64,000 bases of DNA, taken from Cytophagaceae bacterium. GTDB lineage: Bacteria; Bacteroidota; Bacteroidia; Cytophagales; Spirosomataceae. Shown in pieces: positions 1-9,382 of this stretch. The DNA lies in the NCBI GenBank assembly GCA_005791165.1, contig SXXW01000016.1, positions 34,046-98,045 of the forward strand. Direction: 5' to 3'. The notes beneath the pieces are model-generated. The model had not been told where the DNA came from, ran no database searches, and saw only the letters and a program-made list of their open reading frames with translations. The position numbers and the translations under genes were made by a program. The first letter of the stretch is position 1; every line of letters starts with the position of its first letter.

Positions 1-153
1 AATGCTTCTTGTGCAAAATGTGATCAACCTTTAGAAAATGATATGTTGGTTTTGTCAGATGGGAATCAAGTTCAAATTTCTATTTGCCGCTCATGTGAAG
101 GTAAAATCAAATCACCTCAATGCTGTGGAGCGGATATGAGTTGCACGATGTAA
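1..153 (+). CDS. Partial small Cys-rich (zinc-ribbon-like) protein, C-terminal 50 residues
   Basis: The frame is open from base 1 to a TAA, so the start lies outside the window. The visible tail holds Cys pairs CAKC and CRSC about 30 residues apart plus a CC near the end and a further Cys close to the C-terminus. Paired CxxC knuckles of this kind usually bind zinc or another metal. No signal or membrane segment is visible in the part seen. A strong terminator follows the stop, so this is the last gene of its transcript. The family cannot be named from the fragment. Confidence 0.6.
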   Translation, partial: NASCAKCDQPLENDMLVLSDGNQVQISICRSCEGKIKSPQCCGADMSCTM

Positions 154-180
154 TTCGTATTTTTATCACTATTTAATTGT

Positions 181-211
181 CAAGGAAGGTGAAAACCTTC
201 CTTGATTTTTT
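181..211 (+). terminator. Rho-independent terminator after the partial Cys-rich gene
   Basis: A perfect 9-bp inverted repeat, CAAGGAAGG and CCTTCCTTG, with a 6-nt loop is followed by ATTTTTT. It lies 27 bases after the stop and before the amidase start. Confidence 0.85.
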
Positions 212-238
212 ATAATCATTTAACAAACTTTTTTTAAC

Positions 239-1879
239 ATGAAAAAAATCTTGTTTTTGATGCTTTGTTGCCTTCCTGCCCTAGCTCAAACGAAATCAGA
301 TCTTCAAGGGACCGCACGTGTTTTTGACCTTGAGTTTACGAGCCAAGAGTTAGATACGCTCTATTCTGATGTCCTTGATAATTTAGCTAATTACAAGGCG
401 ATGCATAAATTAAGCTTAAATAATAATGTCCCCTTAAGTCTTTGGCAAAATCCTGCGCTACCAGGAATGAAATTTGACCAAAAACAAAGACCGATTATTT
501 GGCCTAAATCCATGGCAAAATTGCCTGTGAATAAAGCGGATTTGGCTTTTTATTCGATTGACCAATTAGCTTATTTGATCAAGTCGAAACAAATAACTTC
601 ACTCGATTTAACGCGCTTTTTTATTGACCGCATTAAGAAGCACGGGGATGCTTTACAATGTGTCGTTAGTTTGCAAGAGGAAATCGCCTTCAAGCAGGCT
701 AGGCAGGCCGACCGCGAAATCGCGGCTGGAAAATACCGCGGTTTACTTCACGGAATTCCTTACGGGTTAAAAGATTTGTTTGCGATCAAAGGGACCAAAA
801 CTACTTGGGGTGCCGCGCCTTATAAAGATCAGCGAATCGAGGAGGATGCTTATGTATATCAAAGACTTCGGGTTGCAGGTGCTGTTTTAGTCGCTAAATT
901 TTCTTTGGGGGCTTTGGCGATGGGCGATTATTGGTACGGAGGAAGAACCAAAAATCCATGGAATTTAGCTTATGGTTCGTCGGGTTCATCGGCCGGTTCC
1001 GCTTCAGCCACCGTGGCTGGTTTAGTGCCTTTTGCGATTGGCACAGAAACCTGGGGAAGTATTGTTTCGCCTTCTACGACTTGTGGGGCAACGGGTTTGA
1101 GGCCGACCTTCGGGAGTGTAAGTAGATCAGGCGCGATGGCTTTAAGTTATAGTTTAGATAAAATTGGCCCCATTTGCCGCTCGGCAAACGATGCAGCCAT
1201 TGTTTTTAGTTTTATTCATGGGACTGATGGCCAAGATTTAGCCGCGGTCAATCGGCCTTTTAATTATGATGCCAACCGCCCTTTAAAAGGGATGAAAATC
1301 GGATATGCTAAAAACTATTTTGATAAAATTAAGGATACAAGTCGAAATGAATGGAAAGTTATTTCTTTGTTGAAAAAGCAGGGGGTCCAACTCATTCCTG
1401 TCGATTTTCCAGATTCAACGGCCTATCCTTTTAACATCATGGATGTGGTGATTGGTGCTGAATGTGGAGCTCAGTTTGACGAATTAACCCGAAATAACGT
1501 GGATGATTTATTGACCCGACAAACAAAATCGGACTGGCCTAACCAGTTTCGAACTTCCCGATTTGTACCAGCCGTGGAATATATTAATGCTCAAAGACAC
1601 CGTTATTTATTAATGCAAAAAGTGAATGCCGTGGTGTCTCAATTTGACGCAATTATTTGTCCTTCCCGGGGTGGCGGAAATCAATCGGCCATCACGAATT
1701 TAACGGGACATCCTGTAGTTTGCGTACCCAACGGATTTGATTCAAAAACGAAACTTCCCACCGGTATTTCTTTTGTGGGGAAGCTGTACGACGAGGGAAC
1801 CATTCTGCGTGTGGCTAAGTTTTATCAAGACTTAACTAATTTTGACGAAGCGCATCCACAACAATTTACGCAAGATTAA
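239..1879 (+). CDS. Secreted amidase of the amidase-signature family
   Basis: This 546-aa protein starts with a cleavable signal peptide (MKKILFLMLCCLPALAQ) and carries the amidase-signature fold. The family hydrolyses amide bonds with a Ser-cisSer-Lys triad. Lys178 (in GLKDLFAIKG), Ser250 in the Gly/Ser loop and Ser274 (in ETWGSIVSP) match the triad, and the 24-residue spacing between the two serines is the family spacing. It is therefore probably active, in the periplasm or outside the cell, and not the cytoplasmic GatA. Residues 20-110 form an N-terminal extension before the amidase core. It ends 31 bases before an alpha/beta hydrolase gene, so the two are probably cotranscribed. The substrate is unknown. 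Confidence 0.88.
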   Translation: MKKILFLMLCCLPALAQTKSDLQGTARVFDLEFTSQELDTLYSDVLDNLANYKAMHKLSLNNNVPLSLWQNPALPGMKFDQKQRPIIWPKSMAKLPVNKADLAFYSIDQLAYLIKSKQITSLDLTRFFIDRIKKHGDALQCVVSLQEEIAFKQARQADREIAAGKYRGLLHGIPYGLKDLFAIKGTKTTWGAAPYKDQRIEEDAYVYQRLRVAGAVLVAKFSLGALAMGDYWYGGRTKNPWNLAYGSSGSSAGSASATVAGLVPFAIGTETWGSIVSPSTTCGATGLRPTFGSVSRSGAMALSYSLDKIGPICRSANDAAIVFSFIHGTDGQDLAAVNRPFNYDANRPLKGMKIGYAKNYFDKIKDTSRNEWKVISLLKKQGVQLIPVDFPDSTAYPFNIMDVVIGAECGAQFDELTRNNVDDLLTRQTKSDWPNQFRTSRFVPAVEYINAQRHRYLLMQKVNAVVSQFDAIICPSRGGGNQSAITNLTGHPVVCVPNGFDSKTKLPTGISFVGKLYDEGTILRVAKFYQDLTNFDEAHPQQFTQD

Positions 1880-1910
1880 CCAATGAATTAAACTCAAAAA
1901 ACTCTTCTAA

Positions 1911-3221
1911 ATGAACAATCCATTTAAGATAAAATCCATTGCCTTCTTCCTATTGATAGGATTTTGTAGCCTAAACCCGTTATGTGCCCAAATACCTTCA
2001 CCCAATTTTATCGTGGGCGATGCGCTACCTAGCGCCCCTGAATTAGCTCCCCGTGGCAAATATGCGGTGGGTGTCCGAACGATGGAGGTGGTGAATAAAA
2101 ATCAGGTGGATGTGCTTAAATCAAAAGCGGGTGTGGATCCATTATATGACCGATCGCTTACGTTGGAAGTTTGGTACCCCGCTGTGATTCCTGCTGGCCA
2201 AAAAGCTTTGGAAACGTATAAATCCACCTTAGGATTATTAAATGACCCTAAGCGACCTTTAATACCTTATACTTATTTAGGGCGTGCGCTGAGAGATGCG
2301 CAACCCGATCGCTCAGAAGGTAATTATCCTTTGGTCATCGTATCTCACGGCTATCCTGGTTCTCGTTTATTGCTTAGTTACCTCACTGAAAATTTAGCAT
2401 CCAAAGGCTACATAGTGGTGTCAATCGGCCATACGGAATCTACATATTCTGACCGGGCAGCTTTTCAAAGCACCTTATTAAATCGATCTAAGGATGTTTT
2501 ATTTGTATTGAATTCATTAGCTGGTTTTTCTGGCCAAGGTAGTAAGCATTTTTTATCAGGAATCGTGGATGTAGAAAATACAGGAATTGTGGGGTATTCT
2601 ATGGGCGGATATGGGGTATTAAATGTGGCGGGTGCTGGATATAGTCCAAAAATGGATTCGACTTTTGCCGTACTTTCAGGAGGAAGTCATGCGATACGGG
2701 TTCGTATGGCGGGCCAACCAGAATACCTATCTTCTTTGGATGCTCGAATTAAAGCGGTGGTTGCCTTTGCTCCTTGGGGCATGCAAAGAGGAGCGTGGGA
2801 TAAAGAAGGATTAAAGGGATTAAAGACTCCTACGTTTTTTGTGGCCGGAAGTTTGGATGACGTGTCAGGGTATGAGGATGGAATCAAAGCGATTTATGAG
2901 GGGGCGATTAATGCCAATCGATATTTATTGACTTACCAAAACGCACGTCATAATGTCGCGCCCAATCCGCCACCTGCGGAAACGCTGGCTGAAGGAGTTA
3001 GTCCAAGTGAATACAATCATTATTCGGAGCCCAGCTGGAATGAATATCGGTTAAATAATAATAACCAACATTTTGTGACCGCATTTTTAGGCATTCATTT
3101 GAAGAAATTAGATTACATGAAATATTTAGATGTTCAGAAAAATTCCAATGATAAGCTTTGGACAGGCTTTAAACCAAGGTATTCGACTGGTATGGAGCTT
3201 TTACATGCGATGCCAAAATAA
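1911..3221 (+). CDS. Secreted alpha/beta hydrolase (PAF-acetylhydrolase / dienelactone-hydrolase-like)
   Basis: This 436-aa protein has an N-terminal signal peptide ending near LCAQ and an alpha/beta hydrolase core. VSHGYPGSR supplies the oxyanion loop, GYSMGGY places the nucleophile at Ser230, and the acid and base are probably the Asp in GSLDD and the His in ARHNV. The long segment before the core (LTLEVWYPA...) resembles PAF-acetylhydrolase-like and dienelactone-hydrolase-like esterases. It sits 31 bases downstream of the amidase in what looks like a two-gene secreted hydrolase operon, closed by a shared terminator. An ester or lipid substrate is likely but not shown by the sequence. Confidence 0.82.
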   Translation: MNNPFKIKSIAFFLLIGFCSLNPLCAQIPSPNFIVGDALPSAPELAPRGKYAVGVRTMEVVNKNQVDVLKSKAGVDPLYDRSLTLEVWYPAVIPAGQKALETYKSTLGLLNDPKRPLIPYTYLGRALRDAQPDRSEGNYPLVIVSHGYPGSRLLLSYLTENLASKGYIVVSIGHTESTYSDRAAFQSTLLNRSKDVLFVLNSLAGFSGQGSKHFLSGIVDVENTGIVGYSMGGYGVLNVAGAGYSPKMDSTFAVLSGGSHAIRVRMAGQPEYLSSLDARIKAVVAFAPWGMQRGAWDKEGLKGLKTPTFFVAGSLDDVSGYEDGIKAIYEGAINANRYLLTYQNARHNVAPNPPPAETLAEGVSPSEYNHYSEPSWNEYRLNNNNQHFVTAFLGIHLKKLDYMKYLDVQKNSNDKLWTGFKPRYSTGMELLHAMPK

Positions 3222-3247
3222 GGCTAATGTACGATTTGCTATCAATA

Positions 3248-3277
3248 AAAAAATCCACCCGTAAAGGTGGATTTTTA
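3248..3277. terminator. Bidirectional terminator between convergent genes
   Basis: AAAATCCACC and GGTGGATTTT form a perfect 10-bp stem with a 6-nt loop, flanked by A-run and T-run, so it can serve the hydrolase on the plus strand and the gene ending at 3296 on the minus strand. Confidence 0.85.
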
Positions 3278-3295
3278 AATTTAGAACAAAGGAGA

Positions 3296-3838
3296 TTATT
3301 TTGAATAGTCAGAGAATGAATCACTCGCTGTTTTACCTCTCATTTCAATTTTAGGATTGGTGATAGCGAAATCATCTAAGTTTTCAATGCTTCTATTGCC
3401 AATAGTAATTCGAATCACATTTTTTCCGGGTAATAGATCTTGAGCAGTTAAGAGAAAACTAAGCTTTGCGTTTTCATTACCGATCGGCGAATTGACAACT
3501 AAATCAGTAAGCCCTTTAACCTTAAAGAAAGAAAATTTAGTGGATGTTGCTAACGACGGGAAGTATATGTTGGCATGAATCAATTTCCCATTCACATAAA
3601 TCTCAGGAAGATCAAATGGGTTAATGTGGTGCACATCCATAGATGCTTGGGCAAAGGCAGCATCAGATTTTGCTTCATAATTAAATGTAAGTACACGAGT
3701 CGTCATCGGTTTACGTCCACTATCACCTAAATAAATGGTGTCCGCTGCGGCAGTTAATTTAATGGATGTATATTGAGCAGATAAGTTGATGGTGATACCC
3801 ATGAGTAACATGGATAAAATAATGAAAGATTTTTTCAT
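3296..3838 (-). CDS. Secreted protein of unknown function
   Basis: This 180-aa protein has a clear signal peptide (MKKSFIILSMLLMGITINLSAQ) and then an apparently all-beta mature part with many Thr, Asn and Ile residues. The segment DLLPGKNVIRITIGN resembles strands of beta-sandwich domains that sit on glycosidases and cell-surface proteins, but no catalytic motif is visible and the family was not recognised. It stands alone on the minus strand, convergent with the hydrolase gene and divergent from the metalloprotease gene, with its own AT-rich upstream region. Confidence 0.7.
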   Translation of the reverse strand: MKKSFIILSMLLMGITINLSAQYTSIKLTAAADTIYLGDSGRKPMTTRVLTFNYEAKSDAAFAQASMDVHHINPFDLPEIYVNGKLIHANIYFPSLATSTKFSFFKVKGLTDLVVNSPIGNENAKLSFLLTAQDLLPGKNVIRITIGNRSIENLDDFAITNPKIEMRGKTASDSFSDYSK

Positions 3839-4077
3839 GATGATTTTTTAAAAGGTGATTGTTTTGAAAGCGTAAATATATCTGAATTTATAAAGTTTGT
3901 AAATTAAATTAAGATTAATTATTGTTCCAAAAACGGATAGGGGGACATGATTTCATTTAAACTGAAGTGGATAAAACAAATTACACCAAATTGGGTTTTG
4001 AAAGTTAATATGCTGAAATTGAAAATATATTTCTGAAAACTCGCCATTAAATAAACACTTTTACATCAGTATAACTC

Positions 4078-6564
4078 ATGAAAAACGTTAAAAGATTATT
4101 TTGGATTATTTCTTTATTGAGCGCCAACTACCTATCCATCGCTCAAACATCAAAAAGCCTTGTAAAGGATCCAGTCAAACCAGCGGAAGTCGTTGCTGAG
4201 AAAAAAGTAGAAAAAAAATCCAAGGATTACGATCAGTTGATTACCAAAGAAGCCAAATCGCAAAAAGGCGTTTTTTCAACGCATAAAGTAGGCGATAAAT
4301 ATTATTTTGAAATACCTAAAAAATACCTGGGTAAGGATATGTTGCTCGTTAGCAGAATTTCTAAAATTCCTAATGGATTAGGTGGTGGTTATTTTAATGC
4401 CGGTACTTCTACGAATGAGCAGTTGGTCGTTTGGGAAAAATTCCAAGAGAAAATATTAATCAAAGTTAAATCCTATGCCGCGGTGGCCAATGATTCCTTG
4501 CCCATTAGTATTTCGGTGAAGGCAAATAATTATGAGCCCACCTTGTATGCCTTTGATATAGAGACGTATAGCAAGGATTCCTCAAATGTGGTGATCGATG
4601 TAACTAAATTTTATACCAGTGACATACCGGCCATGAGTGGTTTGAATGCTTCCTTACGAGAAGCGCACAAAGTGAAAGGCTTAGATCCGAGCCGTAGTTT
4701 CATTCATTCCGTGAAGTCATTTCCTTTGAACATTGAAGTGGTTCAGGATTTTACCTATTCGGCGTCTAAACCTTCATCGACAGCCTACACGGAGTCGATC
4801 AGTATTCAGATGAATCAATCCATGATTTTATTGCCTGAAAAGCCGATGAAGCCACGTTTATTTGACCAGCGTGTTGGTTGGTTTACCCAAAAACAATACG
4901 ACTATTCGAGTGAAGAGCTTAAGTCAGATCAAAAAACCTTCATCCGTAAATGGCGATTAGAGCCTAAAGACATGGAGGCCTATAAAAGGGGGGAACTCGT
5001 AGAACCCATCAAACAAATTGTCTATTATTTAGATCCGGCTACTCCTGAGAAGTTGAGAAAGCATATCAAAAAGGGAGTGGAAAATTGGCAAAAGCCTTTT
5101 GAGCAAGCGGGCTTTAAAAATGCCATTATTTGCAAGGATGCCCCGACAAAAGAACAGGATCCCGATTTTTCACCAGAGGATATTCGCTATTCAGTAATTC
5201 GTTATGTGGCCAGTACCACAAGAAATGCGATGGGGCCAAGTGTCAGTGATCCTAGAACGGGAGAAATTATTGAATCTGATATTATTTGGTACCATAATCA
5301 TTTAAGGTCGTATCGCAATCGTTTTTTAGTGGAGACCGCTGCGTCTAATCCCAAAGCCAGGACGCTTGAAACGAGTGAAGAGGATATTGGTGAAATGATG
5401 GAAATGGTTATCTCGCATGAAGTAGGACATGCCTTGGGTTTTCCACATAATATGGGTGCCAGCAGTTCGTATGAGGTGGAAGATTATCGAAATGCGGAGT
5501 TTACCAAAACGCAGGGTATTTCGGCGACGATCATGGATTATGCTCGATTTAATTACATAGCTCAACCAGAAGACAAGGGAGTTCGTTACATTCGGAAAAT
5601 GGGTCCTTACGATGATTATGCGGTGAATTGGGGGTATCGAATATTGCCAAATTCCGTAAAACCTGAAGATGAGGTTACTACATTAAATCAGTGGATTGAA
5701 GCCAAAGCAGGAGATTTGAGATTTCGATTTGGAAATCAGGGGACGACTTTTGACCCAAGTTCACAGACAGAGGATATCGGCAATGACCCCGTTAGGGCGG
5801 GAAATTATGCCATGAAAAACTTGAAAGTCGTGGCTAAGAATTTGGCGGATTGGACGAGCAAGAAGACCAATAATTACGATGATTTGATTGAGGTAAATGA
5901 TGAATTATTGACAGCTTGGTTTCGCTATGTTGGACATGTAGTCACTAGCGTTGGCGGTTATTATGAACGGTATTCGAAGCCGAACCAACAGGTTGCTTCC
6001 TACATTGTAGTGCCTAAAGCGAAACAACAAATGGCCATGAAATGGTTGTTGGACCATGCATTTTCGGACGTAGCTTGGTTGATCAATAAGGAAGTAGTTA
6101 CGCATCAAATGATGGGATATAATGAAAAAATCAGAGGTTTACAGGTAACTCATTTAAACGATTTATTGAGTTTTGAAACCTTGGCCCGATTGGATAATAG
6201 TTCGCATTCAGAGGCTAATTATTATAAATCAGTGGAATTCTGTAAAGACTTACGGGTAGGTTTGTGGAGCGAGCTTGCGTCTGGAGCGAAGCCTGAGGTA
6301 TTTAGAAGAAATTTACAAAAGGCATACATTGAGCGGATGAAGTATTTATTGACCGAACAAATGGTGCCTTCGCCGACCAACAGAGAATATTATTCAGTCG
6401 CGCAATCGGATGTCCGGTCGACTGTCCGTGGAGAATTAAAGGCATTGTTGGCCTCCATCAACCTGGCCAAAATCAAATTCAAGGATACTGAAACCATTTA
6501 TCATTTGGAGGATTGCATCGATCGGATTCAAACTATTTTGTATCCTGGAAAGCAGCAGAAATAA
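4078..6564 (+). CDS. Secreted zinc-dependent metalloprotease (DUF5117/DUF4953 type)
   Basis: This 828-aa protein has a signal peptide, then a beta-rich N-terminal region typical of the Bacteroidota DUF5117/DUF5118 proteins, then a metzincin-like catalytic domain. The zinc site HEVGHALGFPH lies around residue 447 and matches HExxHxxGxxH. SATIMDYARFNY, about 35 residues later, provides the Met-turn. The length is normal for the family. These proteins act in the periplasm or outside the cell; their substrates are mostly undefined. It is a single-gene unit with a long AT-rich upstream region and a terminator after the stop. Confidence 0.9.
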   Translation: MKNVKRLFWIISLLSANYLSIAQTSKSLVKDPVKPAEVVAEKKVEKKSKDYDQLITKEAKSQKGVFSTHKVGDKYYFEIPKKYLGKDMLLVSRISKIPNGLGGGYFNAGTSTNEQLVVWEKFQEKILIKVKSYAAVANDSLPISISVKANNYEPTLYAFDIETYSKDSSNVVIDVTKFYTSDIPAMSGLNASLREAHKVKGLDPSRSFIHSVKSFPLNIEVVQDFTYSASKPSSTAYTESISIQMNQSMILLPEKPMKPRLFDQRVGWFTQKQYDYSSEELKSDQKTFIRKWRLEPKDMEAYKRGELVEPIKQIVYYLDPATPEKLRKHIKKGVENWQKPFEQAGFKNAIICKDAPTKEQDPDFSPEDIRYSVIRYVASTTRNAMGPSVSDPRTGEIIESDIIWYHNHLRSYRNRFLVETAASNPKARTLETSEEDIGEMMEMVISHEVGHALGFPHNMGASSSYEVEDYRNAEFTKTQGISATIMDYARFNYIAQPEDKGVRYIRKMGPYDDYAVNWGYRILPNSVKPEDEVTTLNQWIEAKAGDLRFRFGNQGTTFDPSSQTEDIGNDPVRAGNYAMKNLKVVAKNLADWTSKKTNNYDDLIEVNDELLTAWFRYVGHVVTSVGGYYERYSKPNQQVASYIVVPKAKQQMAMKWLLDHAFSDVAWLINKEVVTHQMMGYNEKIRGLQVTHLNDLLSFETLARLDNSSHSEANYYKSVEFCKDLRVGLWSELASGAKPEVFRRNLQKAYIERMKYLLTEQMVPSPTNREYYSVAQSDVRSTVRGELKALLASINLAKIKFKDTETIYHLEDCIDRIQTILYPGKQQK

Positions 6565-6584
6565 TTATTTTCAACTGATTTAAT

Positions 6585-6627
6585 TAAAAAAGGGGGGCGA
6601 AAATTGAATCATTTCGTCCCTTTTTAT
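6585..6627 (+). terminator. Terminator after the metalloprotease
   Basis: AAAAAGGGGGGCGAAA pairs imperfectly with TTTCGTCCCTTTTT across an 8-nt loop, and ends in TTTTTATTTT. The next gene begins 15 bases later. Confidence 0.7.
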
Positions 6628-6641
6628 TTTCAACCTATTGA

Positions 6642-7358
6642 ATGAAAACAATCTGCATGCTCAATCGTTTTTTTATCATGCGATGGACTCTGGTTTTGTT
6701 TATAGGTTTTGTTCTTCTTTCCTGCCAGAAACCTTCAGAGTCTACACTGAAGCCTAAAGACGATTCCACCTCTATATCATGGTTGGCCCTAGGAGATTCC
6801 TACACCATAGGTCAGGGAGTCAATACACCAGAACGTTTTCCGGCGCAGACGCTCGATTTGTTGAAATTGAGATCGATTAAAACGGCCCAACTAACCTATG
6901 TAGCTACAACGGGTTGGACTTCCGGTCAGCTTGATAAATCGATAAGCCAACAAAATCTAGCTTTTTATGATTTTGTGACGGTGTTGATCGGTGTAAATGA
7001 TCAGTTTCAAGGGATTGATACGAGCACCTATAGTAAGAATTTTAAATCGATTTTAAATCGGGCCATTCAGGCGACTCGGGGGGAAAGCCAACATGTGTTA
7101 GTCCTGTCTATTCCTGATTATAGCTTAAGCCCAGAAGGCAAAAAACTGGATACAACTAAAATCAAAAGAGAAATCGACCTCTTCAATCGTTTAAATAAAA
7201 ATCTAGCTAAAGACTTCAAATGCCAATACCTAGACATTACTGTATTGGGGAGAGAAGCTAAATCAAATCCCGCATGGGTTGCTAAGGATGGTTTGCATCC
7301 CTCAGCGGTGGCCTATAAAAAGTGGGCGGAACAAATTGGTCCACTTATTGTAAGGTAG
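6642..7358 (+). CDS. SGNH/GDSL-type esterase lipoprotein
   Basis: This 238-aa lipoprotein has a hydrophobic leader ending in the lipobox LLSC (Cys28). The SGNH blocks follow: LALGDSYT with Ser53, the Gly in GWTSGQ, GVNDQ with the block III Asn, and DGLHPS with Asp216 and His219. All four catalytic and oxyanion elements are present, so an active esterase or deacetylase is expected, anchored to a membrane and facing the periplasm or the outside. In-frame ATGs at 6657 and 6678 would give a shorter leader; the 6678 start gives the most typical lipoprotein signal. De-acetylation of polysaccharide is plausible but is inference. Confidence 0.85.
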   Translation: MKTICMLNRFFIMRWTLVLFIGFVLLSCQKPSESTLKPKDDSTSISWLALGDSYTIGQGVNTPERFPAQTLDLLKLRSIKTAQLTYVATTGWTSGQLDKSISQQNLAFYDFVTVLIGVNDQFQGIDTSTYSKNFKSILNRAIQATRGESQHVLVLSIPDYSLSPEGKKLDTTKIKREIDLFNRLNKNLAKDFKCQYLDITVLGREAKSNPAWVAKDGLHPSAVAYKKWAEQIGPLIVR

Positions 7359-7451
7359 GGCTCCTCTAAAATTTTTGAATAAAATCCGAATTTAAGTCAA
7401 AAAAATCTTTAATTCTGTTTCAACCCTAAGGATCTATCTTAAATGAAATCC

Positions 7452-7481
7452 ATTTAAATTTGACTACATTGTATTTAAATT
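7452..7481 (+). promoter_or_regulatory. Pair of direct repeats upstream of the AraC-type regulator
   Basis: ATTTAAATT occurs at 7452-7460 and again at 7473-7481, a 21-bp centre spacing, i.e. two helical turns, ending 10 bases before the regulator's start codon. AraC-family proteins often bind direct half-sites 21 bp apart. The sequence is AT-only, so chance is a real alternative. Confidence 0.25.
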
Positions 7482-7491
7482 AATTTGAAAT

Positions 7492-8682
7492 TTGGAAATT
7501 TTAGCGCCTGTATTTGGCATATTTACTTCTTTTATTCTGTTGTATTATTTGAGTTCTTTGAACAGATCCAATGTTTTTTTAGCGCTCTTTTTCCTTTGTT
7601 GCAACTTGGTCGTCTTCGTCTATTTTGGACTACATTATAGCAAAGTTGAGTTTTGGGAGGGTGTTTGTTTTGTTCATTTCTTGCCGCTCTCCTTTCTCTT
7701 AGGTCCATTATTATTTTTCTATGTCAAGTACTCCGTTTCAGAACACAAGGAGTTCCGACGAATAGACGCATTGCATCTACTTCCAGCGGCTTTTGTCGTG
7801 ATGGTTTGTTGGCCCTTCACGAGTTTGCCCTTTGACGTTAAAACAAAAATGGCTCATGAAATTGTGAACATAACGGAGGATTATCGTTTGAATTTCAATT
7901 GGCTGACCTTTGAGCAATTGTTATATGGACGTTCAATTCATTTGATTATATATGCATTTTCTAGTGTCATATATTTCTTTTGGAATAAGAAGATTTTAAT
8001 AAAAAAATATGGAATGATTCCGTCCAACCACTATGTGATTAAGCGTTGGTTTTTCACCTTGGCATTTTTGCAAGTATTGATTGCCAGCATGAGTTTAGGG
8101 CATATGATTACGCTGTATACAAAGCCATTTGCATTTTTGGGTATTTCATCCATTGAACTATTTAGCGAAGAACATTTCTTCAGAATTTGTGGAGGAGGCT
8201 TTTTTATACAAAACTTCTTTTTGTTTCTTTTCCCCAAAATTCTCTATGGAAATATTTCTTACAGAGAAGGAATGGAGGATGAAACAAATTTTAGAAAGAT
8301 AAAATTAAGTCTTTCGAAACCTCTGAAAAGTGTCCTTGGTGAAATCGATTTTAATTCAGTGATTTTGCCTTATCTAGCCGAATCACCTTTTGTAAAAAAA
8401 GATTTTACGTTGTCTCAAATGTCATTTGATCTTAAAATTCCTGAACGGGTATTGTCCAATTACTTCAACAAAGAATTGGAAAAAACTTTTGGCGAATGGA
8501 AAAATGACTTAAGGATTGAATATGCAAGCCAGTTGATACACGATGGAAACGCCAAGAAACTAACCATAGAAGCGATTTCCAATCTTTCCGGTTTTGTGTC
8601 TAGATCTAAATTTATAGACGCTTTCAAAGCCCGTAAGGGAGTGACTCCGTCTGTTTATATAAAAGAAAACAATTTTGACTGA
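7492..8682 (+). CDS. Membrane-anchored AraC-family transcriptional regulator
   Basis: This 396-aa protein has about six to seven hydrophobic segments in its first 250 residues and a C-terminal AraC-type double helix-turn-helix domain (residues ~290-390, with LTIEAISNLSGFVSRSKFIDAFKARKGVTPSVYI matching the second helix-turn-helix, quoted only as its location). Such membrane AraC proteins are common in Bacteroidota. The start is TTG at 7492: an in-frame TGA sits two codons upstream and no ATG occurs until well inside the membrane region. It stands alone; its targets are unknown. The divergent-strand SnoaL lipoprotein downstream shares its terminator. Confidence 0.85.
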   Translation: MEILAPVFGIFTSFILLYYLSSLNRSNVFLALFFLCCNLVVFVYFGLHYSKVEFWEGVCFVHFLPLSFLLGPLLFFYVKYSVSEHKEFRRIDALHLLPAAFVVMVCWPFTSLPFDVKTKMAHEIVNITEDYRLNFNWLTFEQLLYGRSIHLIIYAFSSVIYFFWNKKILIKKYGMIPSNHYVIKRWFFTLAFLQVLIASMSLGHMITLYTKPFAFLGISSIELFSEEHFFRICGGGFFIQNFFLFLFPKILYGNISYREGMEDETNFRKIKLSLSKPLKSVLGEIDFNSVILPYLAESPFVKKDFTLSQMSFDLKIPERVLSNYFNKELEKTFGEWKNDLRIEYASQLIHDGNAKKLTIEAISNLSGFVSRSKFIDAFKARKGVTPSVYIKENNFD

Positions 8683-8703
8683 GGCGATTAGCCTCAGTCA
8701 AAA
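8673..8703. terminator. Bidirectional terminator overlapping the AraC-gene stop
   Basis: TTTTGACTGAGGC and its exact reverse complement GCCTCAGTCAAAA form a perfect 13-bp stem around GATTA. The regulator's TGA stop lies inside the first arm. It can end both convergent transcripts. Confidence 0.85.
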
Positions 8704-8707
8704 GGTT

Positions 8708-9202
8708 TTATTTAGCGGCAGGTAATAAACCTAATTGTTGCATAAACACCATGTTATCCATGAAGTCTTGCTCCTCCGCGATCTTGCCATCTTTCATTTT
8801 AACGATGGTCGTTCCGATTACGTCAACTGATTTTCCAGTAGCAGGAATACCAAAGAATGTTCCGGTATGTTTACCTTTAAATTGCCAGTATTTTACTAAT
8901 TTATCTCCATCAGCAAAGATTTCCTTAATGATAAATTGGCGCTCAGAAAATCCTGTAACATAGTTATCATAATAGGCTTTGGCGTTAGCTTTCCCTTTAA
9001 TCTCAGGCACTGTATGGAGAATAGCATCGTCCGTATAAGCGGAATCGAGGATATTAGTTCGACCTTCATTAATGGCCACTTCCCAAACACGAGAATAGTA
9101 AGTAATATTCTCTTTGCCTTTGGCGGCATTTTTGTCGTTTTCACTCGTGCAAGCCATAACACTTGCAGCGAATAAAACAGTAAGAATGGATTTTTTGATC
9201 AT
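8708..9202 (-). CDS. SnoaL/NTF2-like lipoprotein
   Basis: The ORF track starts at 9250, but the ATG at 9202 gives a clean lipoprotein signal (MIKKSILTVLFAASVMAC, lipobox VMAC) and is preferred. The mature part is one SnoaL-like cone fold: NITYYSRVWEVAINEGRTN, then FIIKEIFADGDKLVKYWQFKG, GTFFGIPATGKSVD and GKIAEEQDFMD are the family blocks of the ester cyclase / polyketide cyclase group. Many such proteins have no known enzymatic role. A related two-domain protein starts 180 bases away on the other strand. Confidence 0.82.
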   Translation of the reverse strand: MIKKSILTVLFAASVMACTSENDKNAAKGKENITYYSRVWEVAINEGRTNILDSAYTDDAILHTVPEIKGKANAKAYYDNYVTGFSERQFIIKEIFADGDKLVKYWQFKGKHTGTFFGIPATGKSVDVIGTTIVKMKDGKIAEEQDFMDNMVFMQQLGLLPAAK

Positions 9203-9382
9203 TGTATAATATTTTAAGTTTGCCAAATCTATCAAAACATGGCTATTCAATCAATGTTCAAAACCTGCAAAAATGTTCCCAAAAGCATAAAAAGGAACAA
9301 GTTGGAACGACGTTTTGTCATATTCATTTGCCTATTTTTTTAATTTGTTGTTCATTTTAAATATTAATCAAAACATTCTTTC

